Assembly (NCBI RefSeq): GCF_900129705.1
Contig: NZ_FQWO01000001.1
Coordinates: 664,649 to 728,648 of the forward strand
Length of the DNA: 64,000 nucleotides
Origin: Flavobacterium granuli
GTDB taxonomy: Bacteria; Bacteroidota; Bacteroidia; Flavobacteriales; Flavobacteriaceae
Reading direction: 5' to 3'
Shown here: positions 35,128-43,855 of the stretch, piece after piece
How the letters are laid out: each line of letters opens with the position of its first letter
How positions within the stretch are numbered: the first letter of the stretch is position 1
Made by a program: the position numbers and the translations under genes
The notes under the pieces: generated by a model
Databases searched by the model: none
Told to the model about the DNA's origin: nothing
What the model saw: only the letters and a program-made list of their open reading frames with translations

Positions 35128-37539
35128 ATGAAACTTAAATCAATCTTAATCTGCTTTTTCGGAACCTTGTTTTCGATGCAGGCACAAACCTCAGTCAAAC
35201 CAAGCTTACCGGAAAATTCAGGAAGCGTTAGCGGTAAAGTAATCGACAAAAAAAGTAACGAAGCACTTTCGTATGTAAACATTGTCCTAAAAGAAGAAAA
35301 CAAAGTAATTACCGGTGGAATCACTTCTGATAAAGGAACTTTTTCATTAAAAAACTTAGCCTTAAAAAAATACACCTTAGAAGTACAGTTTATAGGTTAC
35401 AAAACGGTTTCAAAAATCATCTCTCTAACATCAGAAGAAAAAAACATTAACCTCAACACGATTTCGCTGGAAGAAGATGCCATTCAATTAAAGGGCTTGG
35501 AAATAGTAGCAGAACGCTCTACTATTGAGCAAAAAATTGACAGAAAAGTAATCAACGTAGGAAAAGATTTGACTACTGCCGGCGCAACCGCGTCCGAAAT
35601 CATGAATAATATTCCGTCTGTAAATGTAGATCAGGACGGAAAAATATCTTTGCGTGGCAATGAAAACGTACGCGTTCTGGTTGATGGGCGTCCGAGTAAC
35701 ATTGATGCAGCCCAATTGTTGAAACAAATCCCATCCGCTTCGATTAAAAAAATTGAATTAATCACCAACCCGAGCGCTAAATACAATCCAGAAGGAATGT
35801 CCGGAATCATCAACATCGTTTTGCATAAAAATGCTAACGACGGATTTAATGCCAGTGTCAATACTGGTTTAACTTTTGCAAAAACGCCAAAAATCAGCAA
35901 CTCAATCAACATGAACTACAGAACCGGTAAGGTGAACTTTTTTTCAACTTACGGAAATAATTTTGGTAAAAAATTCAACGAAGGACACATTGCAAGGTTA
36001 GACGACAACTCCAATCAATTGTTTGACATTGTCAATGACAACAAATCGCATTTATTCAAAATTGGTATGGATTACTATATCAATGACAAAAATACCCTTT
36101 CTGTCTATACCAATCAAAACAAGCTTGTTGGAGATGGCATCGTGGATGTAAGTATCCTTTATCCTAATTCATCTCAAAATTTACTGCAAAATTCCAAATA
36201 CTTTACAAACAATACGGACGGAACCTATAATTTAGCTTTCAAACATTTAACCAAAAAAGAGGGTGAAACTCTGGACTTAGAAATAAACAACAGCATCTAT
36301 TCTCAAGGCCAGAATGCTTACTTTCAAACTATTTTTAACAATCCAAGTATTCCTACCAGCTCTTATATGGACAATCTTGGACAAAAAAGAAAAAATTACA
36401 CCGTCAATTTAGACTATGTAAATCCGCTGAACAAAAACTCAAAACTGGAATTGGGTGCCGAATCCAGAATTGTAAGAACCGAAAACAATTACATTACCAG
36501 CAACAGTTCTTTATCAAATTCTAATTACACCTATGATTTAGACATTTATTCGGCCTATGCTACTTTTGGACAAAAATTCAAAAAAATAGGATATCAATTG
36601 GGTTCCCGTTTTGAAAGCTACAGGGTAAACGCGAAGTTAAACGGCGCCACGGCTTACAAAGATGATTACATCACCATGTATCCTTCGGCTTCGATAACCT
36701 ATTCTCCTACCGATAAAAATCAATTTCAAATCAGTTACAGCCGTCGCGTGGACCGACCTAGTTTAGAGCAAACCATGCCTATTAGAAAATTTAGCACGCC
36801 TAGAGTTACCTCAATTGGAAATCCGGAATTACAGCCACAATTTACTAATTCTGTCGAATTAAATTACACCAAAACCATTGCCAAAGGTACTTTCTCTACA
36901 GGTGTTTTTGTGAGAAGCATCCACAGCGAAATCAACCAAATTCTCTATCCTGATCCGCAAAATCAGGATAAACAAATCATGAGTTTTGGCAATTTCAGCT
37001 CTAACACAGCCTATGGCTTTGAAGGTTCTTTGAATTACAGAATCAACAACTGGTGGGATATCCAACCAGCAATAGATTTCTCAAATATCAGACAAAAAGG
37101 ATTGGTTTCTGTCCTTAACCCATCAACTAATTCCTTTGACTTTGTTTCCAAAGAAGTCAATGCAGCTGCTTTCAATGCCCGTTTCAATAGTAATTTTAAG
37201 GCAACTAAAAGTCTTCGTTTCCTTTTATTCGGATTCTACAGATCCGGTGTAGACGGTGTACAATTCAACGGTAAGGAAATGTATAAAATTGATGCCGGCG
37301 GACGTTATTCATTCCTAAAAGACAAAGCCACATTGAGCGTTCGTGTCAATGATATTTTCGACACCATGAAAGCCGGTTTTGACGGTTTGAATCCTTATCC
37401 GCAAGTAGGTCAATTTACATGGGAAAGCCAATCGGTTTTTGTAGGTTTCAACTATATGTTTGGGGCAGGCAAAAACAGAAGTTTACAACGCAAACAAAGA
37501 GACAACAACACCAAACAAGACGGCGGCGGATTGTTTTAG
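35128..37539 (+). CDS. TonB-dependent-receptor-like outer membrane beta-barrel protein
   Basis: An 803-residue protein starting at ATG 35128 with signal peptide MKLKSILICFFGTLFSMQAQ. An N-terminal carboxypeptidase-regulatory-like domain follows (VSGKVIDKKSNEALSYVNIV, about residues 35-115). The plug (SEIMNNIPSVNVDQDGKISLRG, PSNIDAAQLLKQIPSASIKKIE, NPSAKYNPEGMSGIINIVL) and an OMP_b-brl_3 barrel complete it. The substrate is unknown; no SusD or transporter gene is adjacent. It is followed by a strong terminator. Confidence 0.92.
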   Translation: MKLKSILICFFGTLFSMQAQTSVKPSLPENSGSVSGKVIDKKSNEALSYVNIVLKEENKVITGGITSDKGTFSLKNLALKKYTLEVQFIGYKTVSKIISLTSEEKNINLNTISLEEDAIQLKGLEIVAERSTIEQKIDRKVINVGKDLTTAGATASEIMNNIPSVNVDQDGKISLRGNENVRVLVDGRPSNIDAAQLLKQIPSASIKKIELITNPSAKYNPEGMSGIINIVLHKNANDGFNASVNTGLTFAKTPKISNSINMNYRTGKVNFFSTYGNNFGKKFNEGHIARLDDNSNQLFDIVNDNKSHLFKIGMDYYINDKNTLSVYTNQNKLVGDGIVDVSILYPNSSQNLLQNSKYFTNNTDGTYNLAFKHLTKKEGETLDLEINNSIYSQGQNAYFQTIFNNPSIPTSSYMDNLGQKRKNYTVNLDYVNPLNKNSKLELGAESRIVRTENNYITSNSSLSNSNYTYDLDIYSAYATFGQKFKKIGYQLGSRFESYRVNAKLNGATAYKDDYITMYPSASITYSPTDKNQFQISYSRRVDRPSLEQTMPIRKFSTPRVTSIGNPELQPQFTNSVELNYTKTIAKGTFSTGVFVRSIHSEINQILYPDPQNQDKQIMSFGNFSSNTAYGFEGSLNYRINNWWDIQPAIDFSNIRQKGLVSVLNPSTNSFDFVSKEVNAAAFNARFNSNFKATKSLRFLLFGFYRSGVDGVQFNGKEMYKIDAGGRYSFLKDKATLSVRVNDIFDTMKAGFDGLNPYPQVGQFTWESQSVFVGFNYMFGAGKNRSLQRKQRDNNTKQDGGGLF

Positions 37540-37594
37540 ACGAAAAATACAATTCCTTTTAGACCCATTTTAATAGTTTCTAAGAAAAGAAAAG

Positions 37595-37622
37595 CCCGGA
37601 GTTTGCCAACTCCGGGTTTTTT
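37595..37622. terminator. Intrinsic terminator after the outer-membrane receptor gene
   Basis: CCCGGAGTT (37595-37603) pairs with AACTCCGGG (37608-37616), followed by T residues to 37622. It stands between converging genes and may also serve fabH. Confidence 0.92.
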
Positions 37623-37660
37623 GATTTAAACCATAATTAAACTAACCTTAAAAGGCTTTA

Positions 37661-38668
37661 TTACCATTTAATAATAGCACTTCCCCAAGTAAAACCACTG
37701 CCAAAAGCCGCTAAAACTACCGTATCTCCAGTCTTTATTTTTCCTTGCTCCCATGCTTCTGTCAATGCAATAGGAATAGAGGCCGCCGTGGTATTTCCGT
37801 ATTTTTGAATATTATTGAAGACCTGATCGTCTGTCAATTTGAATTTATTCTGAATAAATTGAGAAATTCTCAAATTGGCCTGATGTGGTATCAACATATC
37901 GATATCCGAAACTTGCAAATTATTAGCCAGCAAACCTTCATTTATTACTTCACTGAAACGAACTACGGCATTCTTGAAAACAAATTGCCCGTTCATATAC
38001 GGGAAATAACTTTCGTCATCAGGATCATTATCTGCAAGGATATCAGTAATCCATCTTCCGCCCATTCCGGGGGCTTTTACCACTAATTCCTCGGCATGCT
38101 GTCCTTCTGAATGCAAATGAGTAGAAAGAATTCCCTTAGTTAAATCTTCTTCTCTGCTCAAAACAGCGGCTCCTGCCCCATCACCAAAGATGACCGAAAC
38201 GCCTCTTCCGCGCGTAGTCATATCCAAACCTGTTGATTGCACCTCTGACCCAATCACCAAAATGTTTTTGTACATTCCTGTCTTGATATACTGATCTGCA
38301 ACAGACAAAGCATAAACAAAACCGGAACATTGATTTCTGACATCCAATGCACCTACTGTTCTCAATCCTAAATCTCTTTGTACCAAAACTCCAGGGCCAG
38401 GAAAATAATAATCCGGACTTAAGGTAGCAAAAACTACAAAGTCAATATCCTCTTTAGCCACACCAGAACGTTCAATTGCAATTTTAGCAGCCTTAACACC
38501 CATCGAAGTCGTCGTATCTTCTCCTCTTATAATGTGCCTTCTTTCTTGGATTCCCGTTCTTTCCTGAATCCACTCATCATTAGTGTCTATAATTTTTGAC
38601 AAATCGTCATTGGTTACTATGTTATCAGGAACATAATATCCCAATCCTGTTATTTTAGAATGGTACAT
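37661..38668 (-). CDS. fabH: 3-oxoacyl-ACP synthase III
   Basis: Starts fatty acid synthesis by condensing acyl-CoA with malonyl-ACP. The 335 residues show ITGLGYYVPDNIVTN, the catalytic Cys in DVRNQCSGFVYAL, the His in DMLIPHQANLRI and the Asn in YGNTTAASIP. The end GSGFTWGSAIIKW is typical. It is not next to plsX or rpmF as in many bacteria, so it could be a second copy or a stand-alone FabH. Confidence 0.93.
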   Translation of the reverse strand: MYHSKITGLGYYVPDNIVTNDDLSKIIDTNDEWIQERTGIQERRHIIRGEDTTTSMGVKAAKIAIERSGVAKEDIDFVVFATLSPDYYFPGPGVLVQRDLGLRTVGALDVRNQCSGFVYALSVADQYIKTGMYKNILVIGSEVQSTGLDMTTRGRGVSVIFGDGAGAAVLSREEDLTKGILSTHLHSEGQHAEELVVKAPGMGGRWITDILADNDPDDESYFPYMNGQFVFKNAVVRFSEVINEGLLANNLQVSDIDMLIPHQANLRISQFIQNKFKLTDDQVFNNIQKYGNTTAASIPIALTEAWEQGKIKTGDTVVLAAFGSGFTWGSAIIKW

Positions 38669-38928
38669 ATTATCATTTTTTAATTAAAATAAGACTACAA
38701 GTTTAATTATACTTTAAATTTTCAGCTCACAAATTACTATTTTTTTAATAACTATCCATTTATATCTATTCCTGAGATCAACTTTCTTTCAAAATCGTAT
38801 TATTTATGTTAGCCTCAAAGAAGTTTATCGCTCATTCAGCAAAGGAATCTCCATTTGAAATGTAACAAGCTTGGACTTCAATAGACAAATAGCTAAATTT
38901 ACCCTCATATAACCCAAAAAAATCAACT

Positions 38929-41340
38929 ATGAAATTAAAAGCAAGCTTTATTTTATTTCTATGCCTTGGTCTATCTGCGTTTGCGCAAGAAAACCTAACA
39001 TACCAAAAACCATCCAAATCCATCTTAGATTTGGCCGATTTCGAAAGAGCGCCTTCGGTATCTATGGATACCAAAAAAGAATACATGCTATTGTCCTACA
39101 GAAACACCTATAAAACTTTAGACGATCTGAACCAAGAAGAAATGCGTTTAGGAGGTTTAAGAATTAATCCCGTTACCAATATTTCCAGTACGGTTACTTA
39201 TATCAATAATTTAAAAATCAGAAAAATAACCGCCAAAAACGAAACTCAGGTTTCTGGTTTACCTGAAAATCCACGCATCAGCAATTTATCTTGGTCACCT
39301 AATGAAAAGAAAATTGCTTTTTCGCACACCACAGCTACAGGAGTAGAATTATGGGTTATTGATGTTGCTACCGCAAAAGCTACAAAATTGACAGCTGCAA
39401 ATGTAAATGCGAATCTTGGAAATCCATTCAGCTGGTTCAAGGACAATGAAACTATTTTAGTTAAAATGTTGCCGAAAAACAGAGCTGCCTTATTGGATGC
39501 CAAAAAAGATTTGCCTTTAGGGCCAATTGTTTCCAATGCCGACGGTTCAAAATCGCAAAACAGAACCTATCAGGATCTTTTGAAAAACAAAAATGACGAA
39601 GCTAATTTTGAAAACATCATTACTTCCGAATTGTACAAAGTAAATACCAACGGGGAAACCACTTTATTCAAAAGCGCTGATATGTACGCCGGAGAAGATT
39701 TCTCTCCTGATGGAAACTACCTGATGATATCTACAATTGAAAAACCGTTTTCATACATTGTTCCTTTAAACCGTTTTCCGTCAAAAACAGTAGTTTATGA
39801 CAAAGAGGGGAAAATGATAAAAACAGTCAATGAAGTTCCATTATTCGAAATTATGCCAAAAGGTTTTATGGCGACACGAACTGGAAAAAGAAGCATGAAC
39901 TGGAGAAGTGATAAACCGGCTACTTTGTATTTTGTAGAAGCTTTAGACAAAGGAAATCCAGAAAACAAGGTTGATTTTAGAGACGAAGTTTCTGAATGGA
40001 ATGCTCCTTTTGACGCTGCTCCTACTTCAATCGTAAAGACAAAACAACGTTATGCGGGCATAACTTGGGGAAATGAAACAACTGCTGTTGTTGTTGACCA
40101 ATGGTATGATACCCGAAATACCAAAACTTATTTAATCAACCCATCGGATGCTAATCAAGCGCCAAAAGTAATTTCGGACCGAAATTCTCAAGACATTTAT
40201 TCTGATCCTGGAAATTTTGAAACGATCAAAAACCAATACGGAAAACGCGTATTAGCCATTGAAAACAATAATTTATTTTTAATAGGAGATGGTTTTACTA
40301 AAAATGGTCAATTTCCATTCATCGATGAATTTAATTTAAAAACATTAAAAACCAAAAGACTTTATACCTCAACTTACAAAGACAAGAAAGAGGATTTATT
40401 GTCTATTGAAGATTTCAAAAAAGGAACCGTATTAGTTCAAATACAGTCTAAAAATGATTATCCGAATTATTATTTCAGAAACATCAAACAAAACAATAAA
40501 CTAACACCAATCACCAACTTCCAAAACCCATTTGAAAGCATCAAAAATGTGAGTAAAGAGGTGATTAAATACAAAAGAAAAGACGGAGTAGAATTATCCG
40601 GAACCTTGTATTTACCTGCTGGTTATGACAAAGTGAAAAAAGAAAAATTGCCTTTATTGATTTGGGCTTATCCAGCCGAATACAAAGACAAAAATTCAGC
40701 AGGACAAAGCAGCCAAAACCCAAATGAATTTACCTTTCCTTATTATGGTTCATTCGTGTATTGGGTAACCAAAGGTTATGTGGTTTTAGACGATGCTGCC
40801 TTCCCAATTATTGGTGAAGGAACTACAGAACCAAACGACAATTTCATTTCGCAGCTAGTAGACAATGCTGAAGCGGCTATTAATGCAGTTGACGCTTTGG
40901 GTTATATCAACAAGAAAAAAGTGGCCATTGGAGGACATTCTTACGGAGCCTTTATGACAGCCAACTTGTTGACACATTCTAATCTTTTTGCCTGTGGAAT
41001 TGCCCGTAGTGGAGCATACAACAGAACGCTTACTCCTTTTGGATTCCAGTCAGAACAGCGTAATTATTGGGAAGCACCACAAGTTTACAATGCCATGTCT
41101 CCATTTATGAATGCGGATAAAATGAAAACACCTCTATTGCTGGTTCACGGTGAAGCCGACAACAATCCTGGAACTTTTACCCTTCAAACAGAGCGTTACT
41201 TTCAAGCATTAAAAGGACTTGGAGCGCCAGCGAGAATGGTAATCTTACCTAAAGAATCACACGGATATGTGGCAAAAGAGAACATCTTACACCTACTTTG
41301 GGAGCAAGATCAATTTTTAGAAAAATACTTGAAAAATTAA
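38929..41340 (+). CDS. S9 family prolyl-oligopeptidase-like peptidase
   Basis: An exported 803-residue serine peptidase (signal peptide to about residue 20, SAFAQ). The N-terminal beta-propeller (about 30-530) contains SWSPNEKKIAFSH. The C-terminal alpha/beta hydrolase domain has GGHSYGAFM (Ser), VHGEADNNPGTF (Asp) and KESHGYVAKEN (His). The sequence resembles the glutamyl-endopeptidase-like branch of S9. It probably degrades peptides in the periplasm. Confidence 0.93.
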   Translation: MKLKASFILFLCLGLSAFAQENLTYQKPSKSILDLADFERAPSVSMDTKKEYMLLSYRNTYKTLDDLNQEEMRLGGLRINPVTNISSTVTYINNLKIRKITAKNETQVSGLPENPRISNLSWSPNEKKIAFSHTTATGVELWVIDVATAKATKLTAANVNANLGNPFSWFKDNETILVKMLPKNRAALLDAKKDLPLGPIVSNADGSKSQNRTYQDLLKNKNDEANFENIITSELYKVNTNGETTLFKSADMYAGEDFSPDGNYLMISTIEKPFSYIVPLNRFPSKTVVYDKEGKMIKTVNEVPLFEIMPKGFMATRTGKRSMNWRSDKPATLYFVEALDKGNPENKVDFRDEVSEWNAPFDAAPTSIVKTKQRYAGITWGNETTAVVVDQWYDTRNTKTYLINPSDANQAPKVISDRNSQDIYSDPGNFETIKNQYGKRVLAIENNNLFLIGDGFTKNGQFPFIDEFNLKTLKTKRLYTSTYKDKKEDLLSIEDFKKGTVLVQIQSKNDYPNYYFRNIKQNNKLTPITNFQNPFESIKNVSKEVIKYKRKDGVELSGTLYLPAGYDKVKKEKLPLLIWAYPAEYKDKNSAGQSSQNPNEFTFPYYGSFVYWVTKGYVVLDDAAFPIIGEGTTEPNDNFISQLVDNAEAAINAVDALGYINKKKVAIGGHSYGAFMTANLLTHSNLFACGIARSGAYNRTLTPFGFQSEQRNYWEAPQVYNAMSPFMNADKMKTPLLLVHGEADNNPGTFTLQTERYFQALKGLGAPARMVILPKESHGYVAKENILHLLWEQDQFLEKYLKN

Positions 41341-41354
41341 GTTCTTCATTCTAT

Positions 41355-41401
41355 AAAAAAGCAAAACCCGAAATGGAATCCATTTCGGGTTTTGCTTTTT
41401 T
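41355..41401. terminator. Bidirectional 21-bp terminator hairpin
   Basis: AAAAAAGCAAAACCCGAAATG (41355-41375) pairs perfectly, base for base, with the arm at 41381-41401 around a 5-base loop. It has A and T tracts on both ends, and the right arm runs into the stop codon (41400-41402) of the converging ABC gene. Confidence 0.95.
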
Positions 41402-42344
41402 AGGATATCATCAAGGTTACTTCCTGGTTTAGTTCCAAAGGTTTGTCGTGTTCAAAGAAAATCACCTTTCGATCAAAAACCGCTTTGATCAAATAATGGC
41501 TTCCTTTAAAATAAGATTGTTTTGCAACCGCCTTCATTAAGCCATTGTCTACCACCTTAAGCTGATGCGGATAGAGCAAAACCATTTCGTCCTCTCCATC
41601 AACAGGAACCAGCTGTGACAGACGCAACTCATTGACTTCTCCAAAAAGGGAAGCCACATATTTATTTATGGGATTATTGTACAAACTATGAGAATCTGCC
41701 TTATCAACTATAAATCCGTTTTGCAATACAATGGTTTCATCGGCAAAAGAAAGCGCATCTGTACTGTCATGGGTAGCAACTATACAGGTAATTCCTCTGG
41801 ATTTCAAATAGGCAAACAAGTTTCTCCTAAGTGCATTTTTTCTAAAATTATCAATATGACTAAAAGGCTCGTCTAATAATAGTATTTCCGGTTCTAAAGC
41901 CAAAACTCTTGCCAAAGCCACTCTTTGTTGCTGACCACCACTTAAATATTTTGCTTTTACATTTGCAAATTCAGTCATTTCAACAATTTCCAGCAATTCC
42001 TCAATTCGATCATTTTTCTGTTCCGGAAACGCATTCGAAAGATACTTGCCTACATTTTCCGCCACAGTAATATAAGGCATCAAATCAAAGTCTTGCGACA
42101 AATATTTGATAAATGGCATTCCGGGAACCAAATTGAATTTTGGCCCCAACACTTCGGTTTCATTCCAAAAAATCTGTCCTTCATCCAGATCATACAAGCC
42201 GTAAATCAGTTTTAAAAGCGTGCTCTTTCCGCATCCGCTTTCGCCAATTACCGCTATATTCTGCCCTTTTTCTATTGTAAAATTAATAGTATGAACTACC
42301 TTTTTATCGGTATAACCAAAAGAAATATTTTGAACTTGAAGCAT
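41400..42344 (-). CDS. ABC transporter ATP-binding protein
   Basis: A 314-residue nucleotide-binding subunit. Walker A is GESGCGKST, the Q loop is YLSQDFDLM, the signature is LSGGQQQRVALAR, Walker B is EILLLDEPF and the switch His is VATHDS. An about 80-residue C-terminal extension (from LFGEVNELRLSQL) looks like the TOBE-type regulatory tail of anion or sugar importers. No permease or binding-protein gene is near, so its transported substrate cannot be stated. Confidence 0.9.
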   Translation of the reverse strand: MLQVQNISFGYTDKKVVHTINFTIEKGQNIAVIGESGCGKSTLLKLIYGLYDLDEGQIFWNETEVLGPKFNLVPGMPFIKYLSQDFDLMPYITVAENVGKYLSNAFPEQKNDRIEELLEIVEMTEFANVKAKYLSGGQQQRVALARVLALEPEILLLDEPFSHIDNFRKNALRRNLFAYLKSRGITCIVATHDSTDALSFADETIVLQNGFIVDKADSHSLYNNPINKYVASLFGEVNELRLSQLVPVDGEDEMVLLYPHQLKVVDNGLMKAVAKQSYFKGSHYLIKAVFDRKVIFFEHDKPLELNQEVTLMIS

Positions 42345-42370
42345 GTTGTACTAATGAAATTTTGAGTCTG

Positions 42371-42397
42371 CAAAGATAGATTTCTTTGGCAAAGATA
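42371..42397 (-). promoter_or_regulatory. Two tandem -7 boxes upstream of the ABC ATPase gene
   Basis: The minus strand has TATCTTTG twice (42371-42378 and 42390-42397), 19 bases apart, 27 and 46 bases before the start codon. Either or both may act as promoters. Confidence 0.45.
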
Positions 42398-42422
42398 AAT
42401 TGACGAAATCTGATTTTGTGAT

Positions 42423-42458
42423 AAAAAAAATCGCCTCAATTTTAAAATGAGGCGATTT
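42423..42458 (-). terminator. Intrinsic terminator after the OmpA lipoprotein gene
   Basis: AAATCGCCTCA (42428-42438) pairs with TGAGGCGATTT (42448-42458). An A run on its left forms the U tract on the minus strand. Confidence 0.9.
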
Positions 42459-42481
42459 CTTATAACTAAAAAAAGTTTGTT

Positions 42482-43177
42482 TTAGTTTCCGGCTTCTTTT
42501 TCAGCATCTTGACGCATTTTGTCATTTGCAGTAATAGCAAACTCAACACGACGATTTTGACTTCTACCTTCAACGGTTTCATTTGATGCAATTGGATCGG
42601 CAATTCCCATTCCAGTTACGTGAAATCTAGCCGAAGAAATCCCTTTGCTCACTAAATAACTTCTCACTGAAGCTGCTCTTTCACCTGAAAGTTTCAAATT
42701 ATAATCAGCAGGTCCTGTACTATCTGTATAACCAAATATCGTAATATCAGTATCGGCATATTCTTGAAAAACAGGAACTAACTTATTCAAATTGGCTTTT
42801 GCTGAAGCAGTCAAAGTAGATTTGTTAGTATCGAAACGCACTGCGTTCTCGTTTAAAACCAATTGAATTCCTTCACCCACACGTTTCACTTCGGCACCTG
42901 GAAGCGCTTCGTCAATTTGTCTGGCTTGTTTGTCCATTTTGTTACCAATAACTCCACCGGCAACACCACCAACAACGCCTCCAAGAACAGCACCCATGGC
43001 TCCTTTTCCGCCTTTCCCAAGATTATTACCTAGAATAGCGCCTATTACAGCCCCACTCGCAGCTCCTATTCCGGCTCCTCTTTGCGTGTTATTCGTGTTT
43101 TTCAACGCTTCACAACTGGTAAACATTGATCCAATAACCATTACTAATGCTATTGTAACTACTGAAATCTTTTTCAT
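42482..43177 (-). CDS. OmpA family lipoprotein with glycine zipper (YiaD-like)
   Basis: A 231-residue lipoprotein with lipobox MFTSCEAL (Cys near residue 22), then a Gly-rich glycine-zipper segment (about 38-85) that may insert in or span a membrane. The C-terminal OmpA peptidoglycan-binding domain carries DITIFGYTDSTGPADYNLKLSGERA and RSQNRRVEF. It anchors the outer membrane to peptidoglycan. It is followed on the same strand, upstream, by the lipocalin gene (21 bases apart), so the pair is probably one operon. Confidence 0.92.
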   Translation of the reverse strand: MKKISVVTIALVMVIGSMFTSCEALKNTNNTQRGAGIGAASGAVIGAILGNNLGKGGKGAMGAVLGGVVGGVAGGVIGNKMDKQARQIDEALPGAEVKRVGEGIQLVLNENAVRFDTNKSTLTASAKANLNKLVPVFQEYADTDITIFGYTDSTGPADYNLKLSGERAASVRSYLVSKGISSARFHVTGMGIADPIASNETVEGRSQNRRVEFAITANDKMRQDAEKEAGN

Positions 43178-43198
43178 ATCTCTATCTTTTTATCTTAA

Positions 43199-43681
43199 TT
43201 AATTTGCTCTTTGAAACTGGTACACCACATCGGTTGCTTTTCCGCCCACATTGATTTTATCGATCAACTGAAAAGAACTCTCGGTTTGATTAGCGATGTG
43301 TAACACATAACCGTCTCTTACTTTTCTAGCTTTTTCACCAGCATCCAAAATCTTCAAAATAAATTCTCCATTAGCATTGATAAACCAAGTTATTGGTGAG
43401 CTAAAGGCTGGACAATCATATTTTGTCAAAGCCATATTTCCTTTGTTATTGTTAGAAACAAATTTCCAGGTACTTCCTTCGAAACATTTGGAATCAGCCA
43501 ATTGAAAGCTATTTACTTTTATGTACTCTGACCCAGGATAAGTCACTGAGCTAATTACCCAGTTCCCTTTTAAAGCAACTTGTGAATTTCTGTCTAATTT
43601 CTTCTCAGTAATTGAAGACGTTTTGCACGAAAATAACATTAAGGTTATTGCCGCTAAAAAAATTATTTTTTTCATTGTCAT
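43199..43681 (-). CDS. Lipocalin-family lipoprotein
   Basis: A 160-residue lipoprotein with lipobox LFSCKTSS. The body matches a Bacteroidota lipocalin-like pattern: LKGNWVISSVTYPG, CFEGSTWKFVSNNNKGNM and YVLHIANQTESSFQLIDKI. Lipocalins bind small hydrophobic ligands; the ligand is unknown. It sits 21 bases upstream of the OmpA lipoprotein gene, and both products would be lipid-anchored. Confidence 0.82.
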   Translation of the reverse strand: MTMKKIIFLAAITLMLFSCKTSSITEKKLDRNSQVALKGNWVISSVTYPGSEYIKVNSFQLADSKCFEGSTWKFVSNNNKGNMALTKYDCPAFSSPITWFINANGEFILKILDAGEKARKVRDGYVLHIANQTESSFQLIDKINVGGKATDVVYQFQRAN

Positions 43682-43704
43682 ATAGTTTTATAGTTAAACT
43701 AGTA

Positions 43705-43712
43705 CAAAGATA
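43705..43712 (-). promoter_or_regulatory. Candidate -7 promoter box for the lipocalin-OmpA pair
   Basis: The minus strand reads TATCTTTG, matching TAnnTTTG, 23 bases before the lipocalin start. Confidence 0.45.
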
Positions 43713-43855
43713 CAATCCTACAGGCTGAAATTGTTTTAAAATTTATTTTTTTTGTTTCAAAATTAGCAGTTACGACAATTTGTCACTTGCCCGTTAATTG
43801 GTATTCTATTTGAAAGTATTCGAAGAGATTGTAAAACCCTATAAAAAATTTAAAT

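Noticed and set aside
42930..43202. Plus-strand open frame rich in Pro and Ala opposite the OmpA lipoprotein
   Set aside because: It is the complement of the Gly/Ala zipper-coding region; the composition follows from that.
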